A stretch of 10,952 nucleotides of DNA from Pseudomonadota bacterium. GTDB taxonomy: Bacteria > Pseudomonadota > Gammaproteobacteria > Burkholderiales > Burkholderiaceae_C. The stretch covers positions 1 through 10,952 of the forward strand of contig JAEYPG010000375.1 of NCBI GenBank assembly GCA_023410975.1, written 5' to 3'. Position numbers and translations under genes: made by a program. Shown piece by piece: positions 1 to 6,914 of this stretch. The notes below the pieces were generated by a model. That model made no database searches. It worked only from the letters and a program-made list of their open reading frames with translations, and was not told the DNA's origin. Within the stretch, counting starts at the first letter, position 1; every line of letters starts with the position of its first letter.

Positions 1-1609
1 CGCCCTGGGCGCGCGCGGCGTCGGCGAAGCTCAGCGGTTCCACTTGCAGGAATTTCTCGACTTGCGCCGCCACGGACGGCAGCACGGGCTTCAGATAGAT
101 GGTGAGCAATCTGAAAGCTTCAATGCAGGTGCTGCACACGTCGTGCAGCGCCGCGGAGAGCTCGGGCTTCTTGGCCAGCTCCCAGGGCTTGTGCTGGTCC
201 ACGTAGGCGTTGACGCGGTCGGCCAGCGCCATGACCTCGCGCACCGCCTTGCCGAACTCGCGCTCCTCGTACAGGCGCTCGATGTCCTCGCGGGCGGCAC
301 GCAGGCCGTCCAGCAGCGCGCGGCCTTCCACGCCCAGGTCGGCGCTGAGGTGGCCCTGGAAGCGCTTGGCGATGAAGCCCGCGGCGCGGCTGGCGATGTT
401 GACGTACTTGCCCACCAGGTCCGAGTTCACCCGCGCGACGAAGTCCTCGGGGTTGAAGTCCACGTCCTCGACCTTGGCGTTGAGCTTGGCGGCGATGTAG
501 TAGCGCAGCCACTCGGCGTTCATGCCGATCTCCAGGTACTTCAGCGGGCTGATGCCGGTGCCGCGCGACTTGCTCATCTTCTCGCCGCTGACGGTGATGA
601 AGCCGTGCACGAACACGTTGCTGGGCTCCTTGCGGCCGCTGAAATGCAGCATCGCGGGCCAGAACAGCGTGTGGAAGTACGTGATGTCCTTGCCGATGAA
701 GTGGTACTGCTCCACCGCCGGGTCGGCCATGAACTGCTCGAAGCTGCGGCTGTCGCCGTCGCGGCGCTGGGGGCCGCCCTGGTCGAACCAGGCCTTGAGC
801 GAGGCCAGGTACCCCACGGGCGCGTCCAGCCAGACGTAGAAGTACTTGCCCGGTGCGTCGGGGATCTCGATGCCGAAGTAGGGCGCGTCGCGGGAGATGT
901 CCCAGTCCGACAGGCCCACGTGCCCTTCGTCGTCGGCGGCGAACCACTCCTTGATCTTGTTGAGCACCTCGGGCTGCAGCCGCCCGGGCTCCTGGGTCCA
1001 GCGCTGCAGGAACTCCAGGCAGCGCGGCGAGGAGAGCTGGAAGAAGTGGTGCTCGGAGCTCTTCATCACCGGCGTGGCGCCGGTGAGCGTGGAGTAAGGG
1101 TTCTTGAGCTCGGTGGGCGCGTACACCGCGCCGCAGACCTCGCAGGAGTCGCCGTACTGGTCCTTGGCGCCGCACTTGGGGCACTCGCCCTTGATGTAGC
1201 GGTCGGGCAGGAACATCGACTTCACGGGGTCGAAGAACTGCTCGATGTTGCGCACGGCGATCAGGCCCTCGCGGCGCAGCGCGCGGTAGATGTCCTGCGC
1301 GAGCTGGTGGTTCTCCGGTGCGTCAGTGGAGTGCCAGTGGTCGAAGGCGATGTGGAAGCCGTCCAGGTACTGCTTGCGCCCGGCGGCGATCTCGGCCACG
1401 AACTGCTGCGGGGTTTTCCCGACCTTCTCGGCGGCGATCATGATCGGCGCGCCGTGCGCGTCGTCGGCGCCGACGAAGTGCACCGTGTTGCCGCGCATGC
1501 GCTGGAAGCGCACCCAGATGTCGGCCTGGATGTACTCCATGATGTGGCCGATGTGGAACGCGCCGTTGGCGTAGGGCAGGGCGGTGGTGACGAAAAGCTG
1601 GCGTGTCAT
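1..1609 (-). CDS. metG: Methionyl-tRNA synthetase, 3' end cut by the window edge
   Basis: Cytoplasmic class I aminoacyl-tRNA synthetase that charges tRNA-Met with methionine using ATP. The 536 visible codons read from an ATG at 1609-1607. Visible signatures are the class I HIGH motif at residues 19-22 (in PYANGAFHIGH), a connective-peptide zinc knuckle with C143, C146, C156 and C159, and KMSKS at residues 344-348 (in GEKMSKSRG), followed by the helical anticodon-binding region. The order and spacing match bacterial MetG of the four-cysteine type. Family proteins run to about 670-700 residues, so the end of the anticodon-binding domain and any C-terminal dimerisation domain lie left of position 1. 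The gene is divergent from the apbC/mrp gene, the same neighbourhood that gave mrp its name in E. coli. No strong Shine-Dalgarno is visible; AAGAGA lies just upstream. Identification is essentially certain. Confidence 0.97.
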   Translation of the reverse strand, partial: MTRQLFVTTALPYANGAFHIGHIMEYIQADIWVRFQRMRGNTVHFVGADDAHGAPIMIAAEKVGKTPQQFVAEIAAGRKQYLDGFHIAFDHWHSTDAPENHQLAQDIYRALRREGLIAVRNIEQFFDPVKSMFLPDRYIKGECPKCGAKDQYGDSCEVCGAVYAPTELKNPYSTLTGATPVMKSSEHHFFQLSSPRCLEFLQRWTQEPGRLQPEVLNKIKEWFAADDEGHVGLSDWDISRDAPYFGIEIPDAPGKYFYVWLDAPVGYLASLKAWFDQGGPQRRDGDSRSFEQFMADPAVEQYHFIGKDITYFHTLFWPAMLHFSGRKEPSNVFVHGFITVSGEKMSKSRGTGISPLKYLEIGMNAEWLRYYIAAKLNAKVEDVDFNPEDFVARVNSDLVGKYVNIASRAAGFIAKRFQGHLSADLGVEGRALLDGLRAAREDIERLYEEREFGKAVREVMALADRVNAYVDQHKPWELAKKPELSAALHDVCSTCIEAFRLLTIYLKPVLPSVAAQVEKFLQVEPLSFADAARAQG

Positions 1610-1721
1610 CAAGGGTCTCTTGGGCGCGCGGGGCAAACCCAGATTCTAGGCCGCACGTCAAGGTCGGCCCCCCTGGGCTAGACTGCCTTCCCTCTCAGAA
1701 TCCCCCTGTTGTCACCCCCTT
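1610..1721. promoter_or_regulatory. Divergent metG/apbC intergenic region
   Basis: This 112-nt gap must hold the promoters of both divergent genes. A -10-like TAGAAT reads on the minus strand (1648-1643), about 34 nt before the metG start. A -10-like TAGACT reads on the plus strand (1679-1684), about 37 nt before the apbC start. Neither has a convincing -35 box at 16-18 nt, so these are candidates only. No operator-like inverted repeat stands out. Confidence 0.3.
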
Positions 1722-2813
1722 ATGGCCGCCACTGAAGCCGCGCTGCTGGACGCGCTCAAGACCGTCGTCGATCCCAACACCGGGCACGATTTCGTCTCCA
1801 CCCGCCAGCTCAAGAACCTGCGCGTCGATGGCGACGACGTCAGCTTCGACGTGGTGCTGGGCTACCCGGCCAAGAGCCAGATCCCGGTGCTGCGCCGCGC
1901 GCTCATCGCCGCCGCGCGCACGGTGCCCGGCGTGGCCAACGTCAGCGCCAACCTGGGCGTGGAGATCACGGCGCACGCGGTGCAGCGCGGCGTGCAGCTG
2001 CTGCCCAAGGTGAAGAACATCGTCGCCGTGGCCTCGGGCAAGGGCGGCGTGGGCAAGAGCACCACCACCGTGAACCTGGCGCTGGCGCTGGCCGCCGAGG
2101 GCGCGCGCGTGGGCATCCTGGACGCCGACATCTACGGCCCCAGCCAGCCCATGATGATGGGCATCGAGGGCCGCCCCGAGAGCGCCGACGGCCAGACCAT
2201 GGAGCCGCTGGAGAACTACGGCGTGCAGGTCATGTCCATCGGCTTCCTGATCGAGGCCGACAACCCCATGATCTGGCGCGGCCCCATGGCCACCCAGGCG
2301 CTGGAGCAGCTGCTGCGCCAGACCAACTGGGACCAGCTCGACTACCTCATCGTCGACATGCCCCCGGGCACCGGCGACATCCAGCTCACGCTCTCCCAGA
2401 AGGTGCCGCTCACCGGCGCCGTGATCGTGACCACGCCGCAGGACATCGCGCTGCTGGACGCGCGCAAGGGCCTGAAGATGTTCGAGAAGGTGGGCGTGCC
2501 CATCCTGGGCGTGGTGGAGAACATGGCCGTGCACGTGTGCTCCAACTGCGGCCACGCCGAGCACATCTTCGGCGCCGAAGGGGGCAAGAAGATGGCGGCC
2601 GAGTACGGCGTGGACTACCTGGGCGCGCTGCCGCTGTCCATGGGCATCCGCGAGCAGGCCGACAGCGGCCGCCCCACCGTGGTCAACGACCCCGATGGCG
2701 AGATCGCCGGCATCTACAAGGCCGTGGCGCGCCAGGTGGCGGTGAAGATCGCCGCCAAGGCCAAGGACTTCAGCAGCAAGTTCCCCACCATCACCATCTC
2801 CAAGGGCACCTGA
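1722..2813 (+). CDS. apbC: Iron-sulfur cluster carrier ATPase, ApbC/Mrp/Nbp35 family
   Basis: A 363-residue cytosolic P-loop ATPase of the Mrp/ApbC/Nbp35 family, which binds a [4Fe-4S] cluster at a dimer interface and passes it to apo-proteins. Residues 1 to about 90 form the MIP18/DUF59-type N-terminal domain found in bacterial Mrp. The deviant Walker A motif GKGGVGKS is at residues 106-113, followed by the ILDADIYGPSQP segment and a DMPPGTGD switch typical of the family. The cluster-binding CxxC is C273/C276 (VCSNCGH). Length is typical. No Shine-Dalgarno is obvious before the ATG, which may be read from a short leader. The stop is followed after 1 nt by the DUF3305 start, so this gene probably heads the operon and could supply clusters to the multi-cluster protein encoded downstream. 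apbC and mrp name the same family; orthology to either named gene was not tested. Confidence 0.95.
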   Translation: MAATEAALLDALKTVVDPNTGHDFVSTRQLKNLRVDGDDVSFDVVLGYPAKSQIPVLRRALIAAARTVPGVANVSANLGVEITAHAVQRGVQLLPKVKNIVAVASGKGGVGKSTTTVNLALALAAEGARVGILDADIYGPSQPMMMGIEGRPESADGQTMEPLENYGVQVMSIGFLIEADNPMIWRGPMATQALEQLLRQTNWDQLDYLIVDMPPGTGDIQLTLSQKVPLTGAVIVTTPQDIALLDARKGLKMFEKVGVPILGVVENMAVHVCSNCGHAEHIFGAEGGKKMAAEYGVDYLGALPLSMGIREQADSGRPTVVNDPDGEIAGIYKAVARQVAVKIAAKAKDFSSKFPTITISKGT

Positions 2814-2814
2814 G

Positions 2815-3306
2815 ATGTCGCAGCGGCCGTCGGTCCGGGTCGCGGTCCTGATGGAGCGCGAGCACCAGCCCAACCGCTGGGAGGACTGGCGCCACCGCAT
2901 CGCCGAGGTGCTGCCCGACGAGGGCGGCTTCGGCACCGAGGCGCGGCTGCTGCGCGACGACGGCAAGACCGCGAGCTTCCTCTTCCCCGGCTTCGAGCTG
3001 GAGCTGTTCAAGGACGAGGCCGAGGGCTACTACCTCAACCTCAGCGCCGGCACGCCGGTGTGGTTCGTGATGTGGCGCGTGGATGACGAGGACCCGTCGC
3101 GCGCGCGCCCCGAGATCGTGAGCCTGTCCTACAACGAGGCCGGCCGCTGGCTCGATGCGCAGGAGCGCGTGGACAACGTGCCGCTGCACCCGGAAGTGCG
3201 CGACTGGCTGCAGGCCTACGTGGACGAGCACTACCGCCCCGAGCCCAAGAGGCGCCAGCGCCCGGCCTCGTTCCAGCGTCCCGAGGAGCGCGGGCGCGGC
3301 GGCTGA
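2815..3306 (+). CDS. DUF3305 family protein
   Basis: A 163-residue soluble protein without signal peptide or membrane segment. It opens with a VRVAVLMEREHQPNRWEDWR segment, typical of DUF3305, where a strand precedes conserved Trp and Arg residues. The middle is a mixed alpha/beta region (FELELFKDEAEGYYLNLS and VWFVMWRVDDED), and the C-terminus is a basic tail rich in Arg, Pro and Lys. Its biochemical function is unknown. DUF3305 genes are usually found next to DUF3306, ferredoxin and TorD-like genes near formate dehydrogenase, as here. The ATG lies 1 nt after the apbC stop, with AAGGG at 2802-2806 as ribosome-binding site, so translational coupling is likely. The domain assignment rests on recognising the family pattern and the gene order, not on a search. 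Confidence 0.8.
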   Translation: MSQRPSVRVAVLMEREHQPNRWEDWRHRIAEVLPDEGGFGTEARLLRDDGKTASFLFPGFELELFKDEAEGYYLNLSAGTPVWFVMWRVDDEDPSRARPEIVSLSYNEAGRWLDAQERVDNVPLHPEVRDWLQAYVDEHYRPEPKRRQRPASFQRPEERGRGG

Positions 3307-3339
3307 GGCCCCCCAAAGCCTCCGTCCCCTCGGACCATC

Positions 3340-3344
3340 AGGAG
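3340..3344 (+). promoter_or_regulatory. Ribosome-binding site of the DUF3306 gene
   Basis: AGGAG lies 7 nt before the ATG at 3352. It is the clearest Shine-Dalgarno in the operon and fixes the DUF3306 start. Confidence 0.8.
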
Positions 3345-3351
3345 TTTCAGC

Positions 3352-4092
3352 ATGGCCGGAGACGGCTTCTTCTCGCGCTGGTCGCGGCGCAAAACGCAGG
3401 TCGCGCGCGGCGAGCAGCCGCCTGAGCCACCGCCGGAAAAGCCCGCAGCGCCCGCGGTCACCAAGGACCCCGTTCGGGCCGAGCTCGTCGACGCCCCGCT
3501 GCCCGGCCGGGCTGCAGGCCCTTCGACAGGCTCAGGGCGAACGGAAGGCGCAGGCTCAGGGCGAACGGAGACTGGACTTGCCGCACCGGCCGAAGCCCGT
3601 CCCGCGGAACCGCCGCCCACGCTCGAAGACGTCGCCAAGCTCGGCCGCGATTCGGACTATTCCCGCTTCGTCGCGCCCGACGTGGCGCCGGACGTGAAGA
3701 ACGCCGCGCTGAAAAAGCTCTTCACCGACCCACACTTCAACGTGATGGACGGGCTCGACATCTACATCGACGACTACGGCAAGCCCGACCCGATCCCGCC
3801 GGCCATGCTGCGCCAGCTCGCGCAGTCCAAGCTGCTGGGCCTCTTCGACGACGAGGAGGACAAGGACAAAGCAACCGAATCCGGCACGCCCGAAGGCGCC
3901 GCCGCGACCGCCGCTGCCGGCCAGGAGCCGCCGGTGGCCGACGCGCACGCGCCCGCCCTGCCGCACGACCCGGCGGCTCCGCCGCCCCTGACGAACACCG
4001 CGACCCCACCCCATGAAGACGCTGATCTGCAACTGCAACCGCACCATGCCGCTGGACGGCCCGGCGCTGGCGAAGGCCCTGCCGCAGGCTGA
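3352..4092 (+). CDS. DUF3306 family protein carrying an in-frame repeat insertion
   Basis: A 246-residue soluble protein. The N-terminus has the DUF3306 hallmark GDGFFSRWSRRK. The conserved core is about residues 89-170 (PTLEDVAKLGRDSDYSRFV, then VKNAALKKLFTDPHFNVMD and a LFDDEE end). Between them is a low-complexity Ala/Pro linker in which residues 40-73 are encoded by a copy of the dispersed inverted repeat (3470-3544) plus a partial 24-nt-offset duplication, giving the doubled peptide GSGRTE. The C-terminus is another Ala/Pro-rich tail. The last 80 nt overlap the start of the 4Fe-4S gene in a different frame. Function is unknown. The family is linked by gene order to formate dehydrogenase maturation. 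The linker position explains why the insertion could be tolerated. Confidence 0.82.
   Translation: MAGDGFFSRWSRRKTQVARGEQPPEPPPEKPAAPAVTKDPVRAELVDAPLPGRAAGPSTGSGRTEGAGSGRTETGLAAPAEARPAEPPPTLEDVAKLGRDSDYSRFVAPDVAPDVKNAALKKLFTDPHFNVMDGLDIYIDDYGKPDPIPPAMLRQLAQSKLLGLFDDEEDKDKATESGTPEGAAATAAAGQEPPVADAHAPALPHDPAAPPPLTNTATPPHEDADLQLQPHHAAGRPGAGEGPAAG
3470..3544. repeat. Dispersed inverted repeat, copy 1, inside the DUF3306 gene
   Basis: The left arm begins CCGTTCGGGCCGAGC at 3470 and the right arm, CTTCGACAGGCTCAG onward, runs 3521-3544. The arms are imperfect complements separated by a GC-rich loop. Positions 3509-3547 are identical, base for base, to 6220-6258 in copy 2. The element is read in frame as part of DUF3306. 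Its left arm differs from copy 2 at third codon positions. Confidence 0.88.
3527..3569 (+). repeat. 19-bp tandem partial duplication of the repeat arm
   Basis: CAGGCTCAGGGCGAACGGA occurs at 3527-3545 and again at 3551-3569. The 24-nt offset is exactly eight codons, so the reading frame is kept and GSGRTE is encoded twice. This looks like slippage or a second partial insertion of the repeat arm. Confidence 0.9.
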
Positions 4093-6151
4093 AGGGCTGC
4101 AGACCGTCCACAACCTGCTGTGCCGCCACGAGGCGGTGCAATTCCAGCGCGCGGCCAAGGCCGCCGCCGCTGCCGGCGAGCAGCTCCTGGTGGGCTGCAC
4201 GCAGGAGAAGCGCCTGTTCCTGGAGCTCAATGCGCAGACCGAAGGTGCGCTGCCGGCCGAGGAGCAGCCCATCCGCTTCGTCAACCTGCGCGAGAGCGGC
4301 GGCTGGTCCCGTGACGCGCGCGGCGCCACGCCCAAGCTCGCCGCGCTCATCGCCGCCGCGCAGCTGCCCGATCCAGACCCGGTGCCCACCGTGACCTACC
4401 GCTCGGCCGGGCGGCTGCTGGTGATCGGCGCCGCCGAGGTGGCCGAGCGCGCCGCCGCCATGCTCGCCGACAAGCTCGACGTGAGCCTGCTGCTCAGCGA
4501 GGCGGGCAGCGCGCTGCCGCAGGTGCGCGAGCGCGCGGTGCACGCCGGGCGCGTCACCGGCCTGAGCGGCTGGCTCGGCGCCTTCGAGGTGCGCTGGGAG
4601 AGCGGCAACCCGATCGACCTGGACCTGTGCACCCGCTGCAACGCCTGCGTGGAGGCCTGCCCCGAAGGCGCCATCGGCTTCGACTACCAGGTGGACCTCT
4701 CGCGCTGCGCCTCGCACCGCGCCTGCGTCAAGGCCTGCGCCGTGGCCGGCGCCATCGATTTCAAGCGCGAGCCGGAGCGGATGTCGGAGACCTTCGACAT
4801 GGTCCTGGACCTGCGCCCCGCGCCGGCCTTCGTCCAGCACGCCAAGCCCCAGGGCTATTTCCACGTCGGCGCCGATGCCGGGATGCTGTTTGACGCGGTG
4901 CTGAAGCTGCGCGAGCTCACCGGCGAGTTCGAGAAGCCGAAGTTCTTCCAGTACAAGCAGAAGCTCTGCGCCCACAGCCGCAACGAGCGCGTGGGCTGCG
5001 ACGCCTGCGTGCAGATCTGCTCCGCGCGCGCCATCGCCAGCGAGGCCACCACCACGGGCGGCATCCGCGTCGAGCCGCACCTGTGCGTGGGCTGCGGCGC
5101 CTGCACCACCGTGTGCCCCACCGGCGCGCTGGCCTATGCCTACCCGGATGCGCCCACCACGGGGCGGCGGCTGCGCACGCTGCTCACCACCTACGCCCGT
5201 GCCGGCGGGCGCGACGCCGCGCTGCTGCTGCACAGCGAGGGGGCCGGATCACGGCTGCTGATGGAGCTGGGCCGCGCGGCGCGCACCGACGCATCCGTCC
5301 ACGGCCTGCCCGCGCGCGTGCTGCCGGTGGCGCTGTGGCACACCGCCAGCGTCGGCCTGGAGCTGTGGCTCACGGCCAAGGCGCAGGGCGCCTCGCAGGT
5401 GTTCGTCCTGCTGACCGAGGAGGAGGCGCCCGAGTACCGCGCCGCGCTGGCGGAGCAGGCCGAGGTGGCCAACGCGCTGCTGGCCGGGCTGGGCTACGGC
5501 GGCACGCACGTGCAGCTGGTCGAGGCCCGCGACGCACGCGACCTGGCCGCGCTGGATGCCACGCTGCGCGGGGCGTCGCCGGCCGATACCGTGCGGCTGC
5601 CCGCGGCCTACGCGGTGCAGAGTGAAAAACGCGCCACGCTGGAGCTGGCGCTGGAGCACCTGCTGGCGCAGGCGCCGCGGGCGCTGCCGGAGAGCGTGGC
5701 GCTGCCCGCGGCCAGCCCGCTGGGCAGCATCAGCGTGGACACGGGCCGCTGCACGCTGTGCCTGAGCTGCGTGGGCGCCTGCCCCTCGGCCGCGCTGGCC
5801 GACAACCCCGACAAGCCGCAGCTGCGCTTCATCGAGAAGAACTGCGTGCAGTGCGGCCTGTGCGCCAGCACCTGCCCCGAGGACGCCATCGCGCTGCAAC
5901 CGCGGCTCCTGCTGGCGGAGGAGGGCAAGGCGCGCAAGCAGGCCCGCGTGCTCAACGAGGCGCAACCCTATGGCTGCATCCGCTGTGGGAAGCCTTTCGG
6001 CACGCTGCAGGCGGTGGAGGCCATGCTTGGCCGCCTCGCGGGGCACCCGATGTTCCAGGGCGAGGCGCTGCAGCGGCTGAAGATGTGCGGCGACTGCCGC
6101 GTCATCGACATCTATTCCAACCCGAGCGAAGTGCGGATCACGGACCTGTGA
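4013..6151 (+). CDS. Multi-cluster 4Fe-4S ferredoxin-like protein of the formate dehydrogenase accessory cluster
   Basis: A 712-residue protein with many cysteine motifs and no signal peptide, so probably a cytoplasmic electron carrier or cluster scaffold. The N-terminal domain has C6, C8, C37 and C62 (ICNCNR, LLCRHE, VGCTQE). Ferredoxin motifs follow: C206-C209-C212-C216 with a partner CxxxxxCxxxC at C232, C238, C242; C329-C332-C336 paired with C358-C361-C364-C368; and C580-C583-C586-C590 paired with C611-C614-C617-C621. That is three two-cluster modules, the first two with altered second or first motifs. A C-terminal pair C655/C658 and C692/C695 may bind another metal or cluster. The middle (about 375-575) lacks cysteine motifs and resembles an alpha/beta domain. 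The start overlaps DUF3306 by 80 nt and has no Shine-Dalgarno, so translation may be coupled. MKTLICNCNRTMPLD is a natural family start. The electron partner is not encoded in the window. Confidence 0.9.
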   Translation: MKTLICNCNRTMPLDGPALAKALPQAEGLQTVHNLLCRHEAVQFQRAAKAAAAAGEQLLVGCTQEKRLFLELNAQTEGALPAEEQPIRFVNLRESGGWSRDARGATPKLAALIAAAQLPDPDPVPTVTYRSAGRLLVIGAAEVAERAAAMLADKLDVSLLLSEAGSALPQVRERAVHAGRVTGLSGWLGAFEVRWESGNPIDLDLCTRCNACVEACPEGAIGFDYQVDLSRCASHRACVKACAVAGAIDFKREPERMSETFDMVLDLRPAPAFVQHAKPQGYFHVGADAGMLFDAVLKLRELTGEFEKPKFFQYKQKLCAHSRNERVGCDACVQICSARAIASEATTTGGIRVEPHLCVGCGACTTVCPTGALAYAYPDAPTTGRRLRTLLTTYARAGGRDAALLLHSEGAGSRLLMELGRAARTDASVHGLPARVLPVALWHTASVGLELWLTAKAQGASQVFVLLTEEEAPEYRAALAEQAEVANALLAGLGYGGTHVQLVEARDARDLAALDATLRGASPADTVRLPAAYAVQSEKRATLELALEHLLAQAPRALPESVALPAASPLGSISVDTGRCTLCLSCVGACPSAALADNPDKPQLRFIEKNCVQCGLCASTCPEDAIALQPRLLLAEEGKARKQARVLNEAQPYGCIRCGKPFGTLQAVEAMLGRLAGHPMFQGEALQRLKMCGDCRVIDIYSNPSEVRITDL

Positions 6152-6180
6152 TTCGCCGTCCCCGTTCCTTACCAAGAAAC

Positions 6181-6255
6181 CCGTTCGGGCTGAGCTTGTC
6201 GAAGCCCTGCGTCTCGGCTGGGCTGCAGGCCCTTCGACAGGCTCAGGGCGAACGG
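6181..6255. repeat. Dispersed inverted repeat, copy 2, between the 4Fe-4S and torD-like genes
   Basis: The left arm begins CCGTTCGGGCTGAGCTTGTC at 6181 and the right arm, CTTCGACAGGCTCAG onward, ends at 6255. The arms pair over about 24 nt, broken by a 2x2 G/G mismatch and one T-G position that would be a wobble pair in plus-strand RNA. It fills most of the 115-nt gap inside the operon and could act as an mRNA hairpin. Its right edge merges with the ribosome-binding site of the next gene. Confidence 0.9.
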
Positions 6256-6258
6256 AAG
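6254..6258 (+). promoter_or_regulatory. Shine-Dalgarno-like GGAAG at the edge of repeat copy 2
   Basis: GGAAG lies 8 nt before the ATG at 6267. Its first two bases belong to the repeat arm, and the same GAACGGAAG occurs at the end of copy 1. This suggests that the torD-like gene may use a ribosome-binding site supplied by the repeat. Confidence 0.5.
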
Positions 6259-6266
6259 AAATCCAA

Positions 6267-6899
6267 ATGAGCGACCGAGAACTTCAGGCCCTGAGCCTGT
6301 CCACCATGGACGACGCCGAGGAACTGGCGCGGGCCGAGACCTACGGCGTGCTGGCGCGGCTGTGGTGGGCGCCGCCGGACGAGGCGCTGTTCAGACAGTT
6401 CGCGGTCGCGGTGACCGAGGCGCCGCAGCCGGGCGGCTTCCTGGAGGCGCCGTGGCAGGCGCTGGTGGGCGCCATGCGCGCCAGCAGCGTGGCGGCGGCG
6501 CGCGAGGAATACGTGGCGCTGTTCGAGGGCATCGGCAAGCCGGAGGTCTTCCTCTACGGCTCGTACTACCTGGCCGGCTTCCTCAACGAGCGCCCGCTGG
6601 TGGCGCTGCGCGACGACCTCGCGCGCCTGGGCCTGGAGCGCGATCCCTCGCGCGGCGAAACCGAGGACCACGTGGCCTGCGTGTTCGAGGTGATGCGCTT
6701 CCTCATCGCCGGCGACGACGTGGCGCTGTGCAACCTGGAGCAGCAGCGCCGCTTCTTCCGCGCCCACGTGCAGCCCTGGGTGGAGAAGCTGTGCGAGGCG
6801 GTGCAGGCGCAACCTCGGGCCAGGCTCTACGCCGCGCTGGCGGGCTTCACCGCCGCCTTCATGCAGGTCGAGACCCAGGCCTTCGACTTGATCGAATAG
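6267..6899 (+). CDS. TorD/DmsD-family redox-enzyme maturation chaperone
   Basis: A 210-residue, all-alpha cytoplasmic protein of the TorD family, chaperones that bind the twin-arginine leader or apo-form of a molybdoenzyme and hold it until the cofactor is inserted. The family pattern is visible as EEYVALFEGIGKPEVFLYGS (about residues 75-95), then the LNERPL segment, and the EDHVACVFEVMRFLIAG helix with conserved acidic and His residues. Length is normal for the family. It is the last gene of the plus-strand run and its stop is only 15 nt from the stop of the convergent PilZ gene. The context with DUF3305, DUF3306 and a polyferredoxin points to formate dehydrogenase as client, but no client gene is in the window. 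The family call is firm; the client is inference. Confidence 0.9.
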   Translation: MSDRELQALSLSTMDDAEELARAETYGVLARLWWAPPDEALFRQFAVAVTEAPQPGGFLEAPWQALVGAMRASSVAAAREEYVALFEGIGKPEVFLYGSYYLAGFLNERPLVALRDDLARLGLERDPSRGETEDHVACVFEVMRFLIAGDDVALCNLEQQRRFFRAHVQPWVEKLCEAVQAQPRARLYAALAGFTAAFMQVETQAFDLIE

Positions 6900-6914
6900 G
6901 GCGGGGGCGGGGTT

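Noticed and set aside
44..1681. Long plus-strand open frame opposite metG
   Set aside because: It is the antisense shadow of a strongly conserved gene in GC-rich DNA. Its composition (Val, His, Leu, Ala, Gly) is typical of such shadows and it shows no family motif.
1695..3011. Minus-strand open frame across apbC and DUF3305, and a similar one at 3737-5233
   Set aside because: Both span gene boundaries of the opposite strand, lack ribosome-binding sites and have shadow-like composition.
6900..6914. Bidirectional terminator between the convergent torD-like and PilZ genes
   Set aside because: The gap is 15 nt of G-rich sequence without an inverted repeat.
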